Shown here piece after piece: positions 43,484 to 52,217 of a stretch of 64,000 nucleotides of DNA (positions are counted from its first letter, which is position 1; every line of letters starts with the position of its first letter). The notes beneath the pieces were generated by a model. It saw nothing but the letters and a program-made list of their open reading frames with translations, was not told the DNA's origin and made no database searches. The translations under genes and the position numbers were made by a program. The DNA is from Porticoccaceae bacterium (GTDB taxonomy: Bacteria > Pseudomonadota > Gammaproteobacteria > Pseudomonadales > Porticoccaceae): positions 6,197-70,196 of the forward strand of contig JALOAH010000008.1 in NCBI GenBank assembly GCA_023228865.1, written 5' to 3'.

Positions 43484-45214
43484 ATGGCGACGGCTGGATT
43501 TAAACTGGATACTGGTTATATTACGGAAGCAGGAAAAAAGCCCATCAACGAGGATATGGCCGCTATTTCCCTTCCCCAGGAATTCTATCTCGAACAGGTG
43601 AAGGGCTGTAGCTTCGCTGTCGCCGACGGTGTCAGTACCGCCGAAGCCGGACAGGAAGCCAGTCGCACTGCGGTTCAGCGGTTTTTTGAGGAGTATTACA
43701 AAACCCCGGATACCTGGTCTGTCAGCCACAGCGGTCAGCAGGTGCTGTCGGCAATCAATCTTCGCCTCTACCGTAAAAGCCACGAGTTTAAACAGGAAAC
43801 CAAAGGCTATCTGTCGACATTTTCCGCTGTTGTTTTGAAAGGGCACCAGGGGCATTTTTTTCACGTCGGCGATACCCGCATCTATTTCTTGCGCGGCGAA
43901 CAATTAAAACAACTGACCCAGGATCACACTGCTGTTGTCGGTCACGGCGCGCCATTGTTGGCCAGAGCCGTGGGCATGGACAATCTGCTCCATATTGATT
44001 ACGGCTGTTTCGCTCTAATGGAAGGGGATATTCTCCTGCTCACCAGCGACGGAGTCCACGATTTTGTCGCCACCAAAAACATCATTCGAATCCTCATGGG
44101 GGATTCATCTGCTGAGGTTATGTGCAATGAATTAATCGCTGCGGCAAAAGACGCCAACAGTGATGATAATCTCAGCTGTGTGGTTGTGAAAATTCTTGCT
44201 TTGCCTGAGCAGAGTATTGATGACTTTAATGCCGAGTTGACGCGATTGCCATTTCCGCCTGCATTGAAGCCGGGAATGAAGCTCGATGGTTACCGTGTCA
44301 TTGAAGAGTTGTTTGCGTCGAGCCGCAGTCAGTTGTATCTGGTGGAAGATGAACACAGCGGCGAGCGTTATGTGATGAAAACACCATCACAAAATTACGC
44401 GGATGACAGTCATTACATCGACCGCTTTATTCGTGAACAATGGATAGGCAGCCGAATAGACTCGCCCCATGTGGTTCGCATTATCGGCCACAATCGTCCG
44501 CGCACGGCGCTGTATTATTTGATGGAAAAAGTGGAAGGTGTCAGTCTGGATACATGGCAACAATCCCAGAGCCAGCTCAAACCCGGCAAGGCCATCGAAA
44601 TCATCAAGCAAATTGCCGATGGCCTTCAAGTATTTCATCAAAACGAAGCCGTGCACCAGGATCTCAAGCCGGGAAATATCATGGTCGATAATAATGACCG
44701 TGCGAAGATTGTTGATTTTGGCTCTGTATTTGTCGCCGGTATTGCCGAACTTTACCGCCCCCTTGAGCACCAGGGGGTCCTTGGCACCGCCAGCTATTCA
44801 GATCCTTACTATCTTCAGGGTAAAAACCCTGGGGTTCAGGGTGATGTCTACAGCCTCGCGACCATCTGTTATGAATTATTTACCGGCCATCTGCCCTATG
44901 GCGACAAGATTGAAACCTGTCGCACCAGCCAGGATTACGATCGGCTGCGCTATCATTCCGCGAGAAAATACAACCCTGTGATTCCCCTGTGGTTTGACCG
45001 GGCGCTGGAAAAGGGCGTAAAAATCAATCCCGCGGATCGCTATCTCAATATTGCTGAATTTATGGCTGATCTTACCCATCCCAACCCTCTTTTTTTGAAA
45101 GAGGACCCGGAAGTCAAAGGCGCAGGCACATTGCTGTTCTGGAAATTACTCAGCGGTTTTTGGTTTATTACTTTTTTGCTGGTTGTCTATCTTTTTTCCC
45201 AGTCAAGGGATTAA
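43484..45214 (+). CDS. PP2C phosphatase - Ser/Thr protein kinase fusion, membrane-anchored
   Basis: 576 residues from the ATG at 43484; a GTG at 43463 would add seven. Residues about 1-240 are a PP2C-type phosphatase: NEDMA, FAVADGVSTAEAGQEAS, VGDTRIYFL, LTSDGVHDF and the final SDDNLSCVVV supply the metal-binding Asp residues. Residues about 260-530 are a Hanks-type kinase: YVMKTPS gives the ATP-binding Lys, VHQDLKPGNIMV the catalytic loop and IVDFGS the metal-binding DFG; the Gly-rich loop is degenerate (FASSRSQLYLVED). One membrane segment lies at the C-terminus (ISFWFITFLLVVYLF-like). Likely controls the neighbouring nitrate transporter; substrates unknown. Confidence 0.9.
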   Translation: MATAGFKLDTGYITEAGKKPINEDMAAISLPQEFYLEQVKGCSFAVADGVSTAEAGQEASRTAVQRFFEEYYKTPDTWSVSHSGQQVLSAINLRLYRKSHEFKQETKGYLSTFSAVVLKGHQGHFFHVGDTRIYFLRGEQLKQLTQDHTAVVGHGAPLLARAVGMDNLLHIDYGCFALMEGDILLLTSDGVHDFVATKNIIRILMGDSSAEVMCNELIAAAKDANSDDNLSCVVVKILALPEQSIDDFNAELTRLPFPPALKPGMKLDGYRVIEELFASSRSQLYLVEDEHSGERYVMKTPSQNYADDSHYIDRFIREQWIGSRIDSPHVVRIIGHNRPRTALYYLMEKVEGVSLDTWQQSQSQLKPGKAIEIIKQIADGLQVFHQNEAVHQDLKPGNIMVDNNDRAKIVDFGSVFVAGIAELYRPLEHQGVLGTASYSDPYYLQGKNPGVQGDVYSLATICYELFTGHLPYGDKIETCRTSQDYDRLRYHSARKYNPVIPLWFDRALEKGVKINPADRYLNIAEFMADLTHPNPLFLKEDPEVKGAGTLLFWKLLSGFWFITFLLVVYLFSQSRD

Positions 45215-45240
45215 CCGGGCAATAACTCATGCCCGGTTAA
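45211..45240. terminator. Hairpin between the kinase gene and ubiV
   Basis: TTAACCGGGCA / TGCCCGGTTAA, perfect 11-bp stem with an 8-base loop, starting on the kinase stop codon. There is little T run, but it lies between convergent genes and ends the long nar-ubi operon. Confidence 0.6.
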
Positions 45241-45252
45241 AAGCGCAAGCTA

Positions 45253-46152
45253 TTATTCCCAGGATCGATAGTCGCCGTTTGCAGAGTCTCTGGATCGATA
45301 ATCCATGCCGGCAATGTTATGCCAGTAGCCGTTGCACTGGGACTCTGGTGGCTGGGATGGTGAGGCGCCGCTTTTAAAGGCCTCAATCCAGTCGAGGCAC
45401 TGGTTGCTGTGGGCACTGAGGCGGCAAATATCCACCAGGCCCGCCATGCTGGCGCGGTCGGAATGAAGGTTGTAAACCGTGCCGGATTGGGTCTGGATGC
45501 CATTGAGATTAAAAATTTCCTGTCCCTCCTGGCTGCGTACCTTGATTCCCTCTGGGTACTGCTGGCAGACAAGTTGGCATTTATCCTTGGCTCGGTTGAG
45601 ATAGCGAGTTGTAAAACAGCGCCCGCTGTGGGCGAGGGGCAGATAGCCATAACTCAGCACTTCGGTTTCAATGCTGGGAAAGCCCAGATTGCTTTGTTCG
45701 CTTTTGATTTGCTCAAGCCAGTGCCGCGATAACTCTACGGGCATAACCCAGCGAACAGCTCCCAGTTTCCTTAATTTTTCAAGGCTGTGGGCGTTATAAC
45801 AGTTGATGGCGGAACCTATGACAAAGGGAAGCTTATGTTCGACGAGTATCTGAACGGCGGCCATATCATTGGCTTCCACCAAAAAATCACCATTGAGGCA
45901 GTAGCGTTCTACGTCTTTCAGGGCAAAGGAGGATTCCAGCAGGGTGAGGGTAGATAAAACCACCTGTTTGCCCGCTTCGCGAAGAACCATTGCCCAGCGG
46001 TAATAGTCTTCAAACGTGCTCAGGCAGCGTTTTTCACAGACGGATTCACCGAGATACACAATATCGGCGCGGCTTTCTGCGACACGGCGATAAAATTCTT
46101 CCATGTGGTCTCTTGGCCACAGATAAAGCATGGATCCAACGGCTACTTGCAT
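45253..46152 (-). CDS. ubiV: UbiV, O2-independent ubiquinone hydroxylation factor (U32 family)
   Basis: 299 residues, U32-peptidase fold. The three late cysteines show the UbiV spacing C-x12-C-x3-C (GRCFTT ... DKCQLVC), matching Cys180, 193 and 197 of E. coli. The early cysteine is in YLGESVCEKRC. With UbiU it forms the [4Fe-4S] heterodimer that hydroxylates the ubiquinone ring without oxygen. It lies 9 bases after ubiU. It is the last gene of the operon. Some extra cysteines at the C-terminus are outside the core. Confidence 0.93.
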   Translation of the reverse strand: MQVAVGSMLYLWPRDHMEEFYRRVAESRADIVYLGESVCEKRCLSTFEDYYRWAMVLREAGKQVVLSTLTLLESSFALKDVERYCLNGDFLVEANDMAAVQILVEHKLPFVIGSAINCYNAHSLEKLRKLGAVRWVMPVELSRHWLEQIKSEQSNLGFPSIETEVLSYGYLPLAHSGRCFTTRYLNRAKDKCQLVCQQYPEGIKVRSQEGQEIFNLNGIQTQSGTVYNLHSDRASMAGLVDICRLSAHSNQCLDWIEAFKSGASPSQPPESQCNGYWHNIAGMDYRSRDSANGDYRSWE

Positions 46153-46161
46153 AACGGGTTC

Positions 46162-47151
46162 CTATTTCCATTTGCGATGGTATGCGCCAAGGGTGGTTTG
46201 ATAACCCTCTGAAAGCTGTTCCAGGGCTGCCTGCCATTCCTGTTTGACGCTGAAACGGTTTGCCATGACGGCATCAATGGCGTTGCGCCAGACTCTGGTG
46301 ACTTCGGCAACATAGGCAGCGCTGCGCTGGCGACCTTCGATTTTCAGGGAGCTGATTCCCAGTTGATAAAGTTCCGGCAAAAGATCGAGGGTGTTAAGAC
46401 TGGTGGGTTCCTCGAGCACGTGGTAAGTGTCGGTGCCGGCACAAAAACGACCTTTGCACAATGTGGGGTATCCCGCCTGCTCGCCGCTTTTATAGTTGTC
46501 GATAAGTACGCCATTGAGCCTGGTGGACAAGCCCTGGGGTTTATCCTGCCATTCAACAAAGCGAGCCGGTGAACAGACCCCACTGGTATTGGGGGATTCT
46601 CCGGTGACATAGGATGAGAGATAGCAGCGGCCTTCCGCCATCACGCAAAGGCTGCCAAATGCGAAGACCTCGAGGTCTATATCGCATTGGGATTTGAGCA
46701 TTTTCACCTGATGAATACTCAGTACCCGCGGCAATACAATGCGCTTTACGCCAAATTGGCGCTTGTAAAATTCAATGGCTCCGGCGTTGGTGGCGGAGGC
46801 CTGCACGCTGAGATGAACTTCCTGGTGTGGATGGGTGTTGTGAACATAGTCGAGAACAGCAATATCGGCGAGAATAAGCACGTCCGCCTGGGCGGAAATG
46901 GCCTGGTCGACACTGTCTTGCCAGCGCTCCATTTGATTGGGGTGGGCAAAGGTATTAATGGCCACATGCAGTTTGCGATTGGCGGCATGGACATAATCCG
47001 CCGCTTCGCGCAATTTTTCGCCACTGAGATTGAGGCCGGTAAAGTGGCGGGCGTTGGTGTCGTTGTTCAGACCCACATAGACGGCGTCGGCACCTGCTTT
47101 AATGGCCGCTTTTAATGAGGGGATGTTGCCCGCTGGGCATAATAACTCCAT
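46162..47151 (-). CDS. ubiU: UbiU, O2-independent ubiquinone hydroxylation factor (U32 family)
   Basis: 329 residues from the ATG at 47151 with GGAG five bases ahead (MELLCPAGNIPSLKAAIKAG). Cluster ligands keep the UbiU spacing: SLCVMAEGRC (7 apart), then 17 further to SGVCSPARF, with a fourth in LCKGRFCAG. The family opening and the DAVYVGLNNDTNARHF block fit. It works with UbiV and UbiT in anaerobic ubiquinone synthesis. Confidence 0.94.
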   Translation of the reverse strand: MELLCPAGNIPSLKAAIKAGADAVYVGLNNDTNARHFTGLNLSGEKLREAADYVHAANRKLHVAINTFAHPNQMERWQDSVDQAISAQADVLILADIAVLDYVHNTHPHQEVHLSVQASATNAGAIEFYKRQFGVKRIVLPRVLSIHQVKMLKSQCDIDLEVFAFGSLCVMAEGRCYLSSYVTGESPNTSGVCSPARFVEWQDKPQGLSTRLNGVLIDNYKSGEQAGYPTLCKGRFCAGTDTYHVLEEPTSLNTLDLLPELYQLGISSLKIEGRQRSAAYVAEVTRVWRNAIDAVMANRFSVKQEWQAALEQLSEGYQTTLGAYHRKWK

Positions 47152-47246
47152 GCTGTCTCCTTTGTGGGTGGTCAGTGGCAAGTTTGCCGGCGTTTTATAA
47201 AGGACTCGCTCCTGGAGAAAAAATGGTTTGCCAATATCCGCATGGT

Positions 47247-47705
47247 TTAAATACCGCAGTCATCCACTTCGGGCAGTTCCGCCATGCTGCTGAAAATGTC
47301 GGCAATTTCCGTTTTGCTCAGTTTTTCGTCTATAGCGGGGTAGAGGATGCTCTCCTCCTTGATGTTGTGGGATTGCAGCAGGGTTTTTAGCGCCATAAAC
47401 AGATCAGGGTCAGATTGCTGTTGTGACAAAACCATTTCTATTTGAGTGAGAATATTAATGATTTTTTGATGCTCAAGGCGCATCACCTGGGTTGGTCCCA
47501 TGCTGAAAATATTTAATTTTTTCTCAAAGAGCGGAAATAAAATTTCTTCCTCCCAGTCGATATGTTTTTTTAGACCGTTTTTGAAGGTCGTAAAATAATC
47601 CAGAGCCTTGCCGTTGCCTGCAACCATTTCTTTTTCGCTGGCTTCAAGAATAATATCCAGACGGTCGTGATCCGCTGAAAAATACTTGGTAATGTCCATG
47701 CTCAT
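47247..47705 (-). CDS. Hemerythrin-like (HHE) domain protein
   Basis: 152 residues. The diiron ligand pattern is seen: SADHDRLD, KKHIDWEEEILFPLFE, RLEHQKI and LQSHNIKEESILYPAID. The ATG overlaps the ubiT stop (ATGA), with GAGGAA before it. Proteins of this class bind O2 or NO or repair Fe-S clusters. Its place between ubiT and ubiU, both needed for a cluster-dependent anaerobic pathway, suggests protection or sensing, which is inference. Confidence 0.88.
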   Translation of the reverse strand: MSMDITKYFSADHDRLDIILEASEKEMVAGNGKALDYFTTFKNGLKKHIDWEEEILFPLFEKKLNIFSMGPTQVMRLEHQKIINILTQIEMVLSQQQSDPDLFMALKTLLQSHNIKEESILYPAIDEKLSKTEIADIFSSMAELPEVDDCGI

Positions 47706-48274
47706 GATTGGTTCCTCAATTCATTCCCCGGAGGTTTTCTGTCCATGGCCCGGCCAATGGCTCTGGCGTATTCCGTTATAAAAAATAACAAGGGTTTTGG
47801 CAGGGTTTTTTCCGGCTCAAGGCTGCCCAGCATATTTTTTACGGCAAGACTTAAATCTGTATTGCCGGTTATGGTTATTTTGCGTCTGAAAAAGAGGGTG
47901 TCGGGATCCACAGTCCCGCTAATCATGAGAATAAAACTGGCTACAGAGCCCTTGATGATGACATCGGCGCCATTGCGGAGGGGGCTTTCGCTGCCTGAGG
48001 ATTTTTCTTCAAGCTGGGGTGACACCCTGAGGCGGTTATAGCGCTTTTCGATGACAAGAATTTTTGCCGTGTCGTCGACAGCGATAGCCAGGGTTTTACC
48101 GTCGAAAAAATCAAAATCCCCTTCGCCCAAACTGTTTTTCAGCCCCTGATTGAGCAGCGTCGACAGTATAAATGCGACCGCCCTATCCGGCGCCGACTTG
48201 AGGCCGTAGGTGAGCAGTTTTGTCGAATAGCGAATGCCTTTGTCCATAAGAGCAAGGTTTGTCACGGCGGTCAT
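47702..48274 (-). CDS. ubiT: UbiT, SCP2-domain factor of O2-independent ubiquinone synthesis
   Basis: 190 residues with an SCP2 lipid-binding domain: NSLGEGDFDFFDGKTLAIAV, DVIIKGSVASFILMISG, DPDTLFFRRKITITGNTDLSLAVKNML. The last block is the UbiT signature. SCP2 binds hydrophobic ubiquinone intermediates. It precedes hemerythrin, ubiU and ubiV on the same strand, so UbiTUV is complete. Confidence 0.92.
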   Translation of the reverse strand: MTAVTNLALMDKGIRYSTKLLTYGLKSAPDRAVAFILSTLLNQGLKNSLGEGDFDFFDGKTLAIAVDDTAKILVIEKRYNRLRVSPQLEEKSSGSESPLRNGADVIIKGSVASFILMISGTVDPDTLFFRRKITITGNTDLSLAVKNMLGSLEPEKTLPKPLLFFITEYARAIGRAMDRKPPGNELRNQS

Positions 48275-48305
48275 GGCAGTATCAACACCTGTGTAAAATC
48301 CCGTC

Positions 48306-48470
48306 TTAGGGTTTTGGCGGATATTGAGTCACCGCGTCGGTGCGCTGCTCCGGGTTTGCCGCCGGTTTCGCGGCAGCGGCGTTTTCAGGCATTTTTGCCG
48401 TTGCCTTTTTGTTGGCCTGGTTCTTTGCTTGTTCTGCGGATTGGCCGCCGCACGCGCCACAACATTCCAT
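48306..48470 (-). CDS. 54-residue Cys-rich peptide in the nar-ubi operon
   Basis: ATG at 48470 with AGGAG seven bases before it; ends with TAA at 48306. It opens with MECCGACGGQSAEQ, so Cys3, Cys4 and Cys7, and continues Ala/Lys/Asn/Pro-rich to TQYPPKP. No frame of this size exists on the other strand with a better start. It lies 13 bases after ppiC and 31 before ubiT, so it is very likely cotranscribed. Metal or cluster binding is possible from CCxxC. I recognise no family. Confidence 0.6.
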   Translation of the reverse strand: MECCGACGGQSAEQAKNQANKKATAKMPENAAAAKPAANPEQRTDAVTQYPPKP

Positions 48471-48483
48471 CACTTTGCTCCTG

Positions 48484-49239
48484 TTACTGCATTAAAGGGC
48501 TTGAATTTACGTCAAATTGAAATCCGCTGATCTCCGCTTCGGAGACAAGCAGGGATATGTATTGGGCGATGGCTTTGCGGCGGACTTTTTCATTGAGATA
48601 GGTTTCGATGCGCTCCTGGACAAATTCAAAAGGCAACAGTTTTCCCGGCAGGTTCTGATCCACCATCACCACATGAAAACCGTAGCGGCTCTCTATGGGG
48701 TGGGGAGCAAGGCCTTCGCCGAGGTTAAAGACATGGCGTTCAAATTCCGCCACCGTTTGCCCTTTGCTCAATTGACCCAGGGATCCACCCTGTGCGGCGG
48801 AGTCGCAGCGGGAAAACTGGCGCGCCAGTGCTGAAAAATCTTCCCCCTGTTGCAGTTGGCCAATAATGTTTTCCGCCAGGTTTTTCGCATCGAAACGCTC
48901 CTCGGTGTTTTCAGGCAGCGCCGCCAGGAGGATATGGCGTGCGCTCACCAGGGGCGAGGTGGTGAATTTTTGCGGATTTTTTTCATAATACTGCTGGCAT
49001 TCGGCAAGGGATGCGGTTGGAAAATTCACCTCGCGCTCGACGAGAATTTCAGCACTGACATCGTTGTGGTCGTCTTCGTCAGCCAGGCCGAGATCCCTGG
49101 CGCGCTGACGAATCAGCTCGGCGATAATCAGGCTCTGAGCCGCATCCATCATCGCCTCTCTGTGGTTCTCTGCGGGATGGTACTGCATTTCAGCAAGCAC
49201 CTGATCTTCGCTGATGATCCTATTGTTGACAGTAATCAT
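48484..49239 (-). CDS. PpiC-type (parvulin) peptidyl-prolyl isomerase of the nar operon
   Basis: 251 residues without a signal peptide, so cytoplasmic. Helical N-terminus (ILAEMQYHPAENHREAMMDAAQ) and parvulin domain: VSARHILLAALPENTEERF, FSALARQFSRCDSAAQGGSLGQL, and HPIESRYGFHVVMVDQ. This protein type (often labelled NifM/PpiC) commonly follows narI in pseudomonads. It probably helps folding of the nitrate reductase subunits. Gap to narI 16 bases. Confidence 0.92.
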   Translation of the reverse strand: MITVNNRIISEDQVLAEMQYHPAENHREAMMDAAQSLIIAELIRQRARDLGLADEDDHNDVSAEILVEREVNFPTASLAECQQYYEKNPQKFTTSPLVSARHILLAALPENTEERFDAKNLAENIIGQLQQGEDFSALARQFSRCDSAAQGGSLGQLSKGQTVAEFERHVFNLGEGLAPHPIESRYGFHVVMVDQNLPGKLLPFEFVQERIETYLNEKVRRKAIAQYISLLVSEAEISGFQFDVNSSPLMQ

Positions 49240-49255
49240 GACTGCTCCTGTGCAA

Positions 49256-49939
49256 TTAGCGTTTTGCCCGCACGATCTGGTAATTTCTGCTCAAATACTG
49301 CACTGGCACACTGGCGATATGCACCAGGCGGCTGAAGGGGAAGACGATAAACAATGTCATGCCAAGGAATACATGGAGTTTGTAAATCCAGTGAACATGG
49401 GCAATGGCATTGGCGGCTTCAGCGCCATCCAGGGTGACAATGTTTTGCGCCCAGCTCATGAGCAGCAGCATTTCCGCGCCGTCGAGGTGGTTGGCGGAAA
49501 CAAAAATGGACAATAAGCCGAGCAGCAGTTGGGCGTAGAGGAGTAGTAGTACGGCAATATCCATGTTGGTGCTGGTTGCCCTGATGCGGGGATTGCTGAG
49601 GCGGCGCTTGAGCAGAATGGTCAGGCCGTAGAGGCAGACCAGGCCAAAAACACCGCCGAGACTCATGGCGATGATCTGTTTGGCGGTGGCGCTGACGCCA
49701 AGCACATGCCAGATTTCAACCGGCGTCAGCAGACCGAAAAAATGCCCCACCAGTATCATGATGATACCGATATGGAAGGGGATGCTGCCACGGCGGAGAT
49801 TTTTACTCTCCAAAAGCTGGCTGGAGCCGGTTTTCCAGGTGTATTGCTCCCGGTCGTAGCGCACCATGGAACCCACCACAAAGATGGCGATAGCAATAAA
49901 AGGGTAAATGCCAAAGAGCAGGTTATTTAAATAACTCAT
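49256..49939 (-). CDS. narI: NarI, nitrate reductase cytochrome b subunit
   Basis: 227 residues from the ATG at 49939 (MSYLNNLLFGIYPFIAIAIF); the longer frame beyond it is a shadow of narJ. Five membrane segments with the haem-ligand histidines in GSIPFHIGIIMILVGHFFG and the paired ones in AHVHWIYKLHVFLG. It oxidises quinol at the periplasmic side and feeds electrons to NarH. Gap to narJ 10 bases. Confidence 0.96.
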   Translation of the reverse strand: MSYLNNLLFGIYPFIAIAIFVVGSMVRYDREQYTWKTGSSQLLESKNLRRGSIPFHIGIIMILVGHFFGLLTPVEIWHVLGVSATAKQIIAMSLGGVFGLVCLYGLTILLKRRLSNPRIRATSTNMDIAVLLLLYAQLLLGLLSIFVSANHLDGAEMLLLMSWAQNIVTLDGAEAANAIAHVHWIYKLHVFLGMTLFIVFPFSRLVHIASVPVQYLSRNYQIVRAKR

Positions 49940-49949
49940 GGTGTTTTCC

Positions 49950-50663
49950 TCACTGTGCGCACTGGTTAAAACCCGTCCAGGTGACGGGTATATCGAGATC
50001 CCGGCGCTGATTTTCACTGGGTCTGTTGGTTGTTGACGAGCAGGCACCGCCGTCGGGGGCGCCAAAGGTGACCGCTTCTTCCTCCCACTCCTTGTCGATG
50101 GCCTGACGGCTGTCGTCGCGCTTTTCGCCGGCCAGCTGTTGGCGCAGCTGAGCGACATCAAAGCGACTGTGGGCGGCGTCCAGCAGTGCGGTAAAGAGCA
50201 CGGCATAGTCGCTGTTTCTGTTTTCGAGACGGCACAACAGGGTGGCGAGTATATGCTCCACATCCTGCAACCACTCTCGCGCATTGCTGTCGCCCTGGGT
50301 GGCTAAAAACTCGAGAAAGAGCGGGATGTAATCCGGCAGTTCGTTGCTGTCCAGTTCAAGTCCGGCAAGGCGGTATTGATTGAGTAGATCCACCATGGCC
50401 TGGCCGCGATCGCGGCTTTCACCGTGAACATGTTCAAAGAGCCAGAGTCCCAGGGAGCGCCCGCGCTCAAAGAGGCCATCGTATTCCGCCTGCCAGTCCA
50501 TAAGGTCTCCGGCAAGGCGGCGCTCGATAAATTCGATGACGGCGGCGCGATTTTGCTGGCTCAAGCCACTGGTATTGACCAGCTCAATCATGGGCGCTTT
50601 CAAGTCCCCAAGTTCTGCTGTGGGATAGTCGAGCAATCGCGATAACACACTCAGTAATTCCAT
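49950..50663 (-). CDS. narJ: NarJ, nitrate reductase assembly chaperone
   Basis: 237 residues. The helical TorD/NarJ fold has LLDYPTAELGDLKAPMIELV, SLGLWLFEHVHGESRDRGQAM and DSNELPDYIPLFLEFLA, the NarJ signature. It is needed for Moco insertion into NarG before membrane attachment. It lies 3 bases after narH. The C-terminal 50 residues are polar and less conserved. Confidence 0.95.
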   Translation of the reverse strand: MELLSVLSRLLDYPTAELGDLKAPMIELVNTSGLSQQNRAAVIEFIERRLAGDLMDWQAEYDGLFERGRSLGLWLFEHVHGESRDRGQAMVDLLNQYRLAGLELDSNELPDYIPLFLEFLATQGDSNAREWLQDVEHILATLLCRLENRNSDYAVLFTALLDAAHSRFDVAQLRQQLAGEKRDDSRQAIDKEWEEEAVTFGAPDGGACSSTTNRPSENQRRDLDIPVTWTGFNQCAQ

Positions 50664-50666
50664 ACC

Positions 50667-52202
50667 TTACTCCCTGTTCACGGCAGGAATGACCTGGCGG
50701 ACAACCTGACTTTTGTTGCCAAACAAATTGACATCGTTATTGCCGTCGCTGCAACCGTTACCAAAGCTGAAGCCGCAGCCGCTTTTCATGTCGTAGGCCT
50801 CTTCCGCATAGGCTTTGTGGCTGGTGGGGATAACAAAGCGGTCTTCGTAATTGGCGATGGCCATGTAGCGGTACATGTCTTCCACCTGCTGAACACTGAG
50901 TCCCACCTGTTTGAGCACATCCAGATCTTCCACACCTTCCACCTGTTGGGCGCGTTTGAAGGCGCGCATGGCAATCATGCGCTCCAGTGCCGTTACCACA
51001 GGTTTTTCATCGCCAGCGGTCAACAAATTGGCCAGGTAGCGCAGGGGAATGCGCAGGGACTTGAGGTCGGGAATAACGCCGTTCATGCCGACATGTCCCG
51101 CCTGAACGGCGGTTTGAATGGGCGACAGGGGGGGTACATACCAGACCATGGGCATGGTGCGGTATTCGGGGTGCAGGGGCAGCGCCACTTTCCAGTCGAT
51201 GGCCATTTTGTAAACCGGAGACTGGCGGGCAGCTTCCAGCCAGGCGTCGGGAATGCCTTCTTTGCGCGCCGCCGCGATCACTTCGGGGTCGTCCGGGTTG
51301 AGGAAAAGACTCAGCTGTGCCGGGTACAAATCCTGCTCGTTGGCGACACTGGCCGCTTCTTCGATGCGGTCGGCGTCGTAGAGCAGGACGCCGAGGTAAC
51401 GGATGCGGCCAACGCAGGTTTCCGAGCACACGGTGGGCTGTCCGGCTTCAATGCGGGGGTAGCAGAAAATACATTTTTCCGACTTGCCGGTTTTCCAGTT
51501 GTAGTAGATTTTTTTGTAGGGACAACCAGACACGCACATGCGCCAACCGCGGCATTTGTCCTGGTCGATCAAGACAATACCGTCTTCTTCGCGCTTGTAA
51601 ATCGCGCCGGAAGGGCAGCTGGCGACACAGGCGGGATTGATGCAATGCTCGCACAGCCTGGGCAAATACATCATGAAGGTTTTTTCAAACTGGCCGTAAA
51701 TGTCCTGTTGAACCACTTCGTCAAAGTTTTTGTCCTTGCGGCGCTGTTCAAATTCGGTGCCGAGAATTTCTTCCCAGTTCGGCCCCCAGTGAATTTTTTC
51801 CATGCGCTGGCCGCTGATCAGGGAGCGCGGTCTCGCCACCGGCTGGTGCTTGCTGTCGGGGGCGTTGTGGAGGTGCTGGTAGTCGAAATCAAAGGGTTCG
51901 TAGTAGTCGTCAATTTCCGGCAGATCCGGGTTGGCGAAAATATTCGCCAGCAGCCGCAGTTTGTTGCCCTGACGGGGTTCGAGTTTGCCGTTTTTGTTGC
52001 GTTTCCAGCCGCCGTTGTATTTGTCCTGATTTTCCCACTCCTTGGGATAGCCGATACCGGGTTTGGTTTCAACATTGTTGAACCAGGCGTACTCTGTACC
52101 TTCCCGGCTCGTCCAGACGTTTTTACAGGTAATAGAGCAGGTGTGGCAGCCGATACATTTGTCCAGATTTAAGACCATGCCGATTTGTGCACGTACTTTC
52201 AT
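50667..52202 (-). CDS. narH: NarH, nitrate reductase Fe-S subunit
   Basis: 511 residues. Four cysteine groups for one [3Fe-4S] and three [4Fe-4S] clusters are seen: LDKCIGCHTCSITCKNVW, CEHCINPACVASCPSG, CRGWRMCVSGCPYKK (with Trp replacing a Cys, the 3Fe-4S position) and KCIFCYPRIEAGQ with later CSETCVGR. It wires NarI to NarG. 15 bases separate it from narG. Confidence 0.97.
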   Translation of the reverse strand: MKVRAQIGMVLNLDKCIGCHTCSITCKNVWTSREGTEYAWFNNVETKPGIGYPKEWENQDKYNGGWKRNKNGKLEPRQGNKLRLLANIFANPDLPEIDDYYEPFDFDYQHLHNAPDSKHQPVARPRSLISGQRMEKIHWGPNWEEILGTEFEQRRKDKNFDEVVQQDIYGQFEKTFMMYLPRLCEHCINPACVASCPSGAIYKREEDGIVLIDQDKCRGWRMCVSGCPYKKIYYNWKTGKSEKCIFCYPRIEAGQPTVCSETCVGRIRYLGVLLYDADRIEEAASVANEQDLYPAQLSLFLNPDDPEVIAAARKEGIPDAWLEAARQSPVYKMAIDWKVALPLHPEYRTMPMVWYVPPLSPIQTAVQAGHVGMNGVIPDLKSLRIPLRYLANLLTAGDEKPVVTALERMIAMRAFKRAQQVEGVEDLDVLKQVGLSVQQVEDMYRYMAIANYEDRFVIPTSHKAYAEEAYDMKSGCGFSFGNGCSDGNNDVNLFGNKSQVVRQVIPAVNRE

Positions 52203-52217
52203 GGTTTATTCCTCTTC

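Noticed and set aside
49940..50284. Upstream extension of the narI frame
   Set aside because: It lies in the narJ coding sequence in another frame; the NarI family start is at 49939 (MSYLNNLLFG).
50817..52172. 451-residue + strand frame opposite narH
   Set aside because: Shadow frame. The - strand has all NarH cysteine motifs, and the + translation is rich in His, Ala and Gly without any recognisable family.
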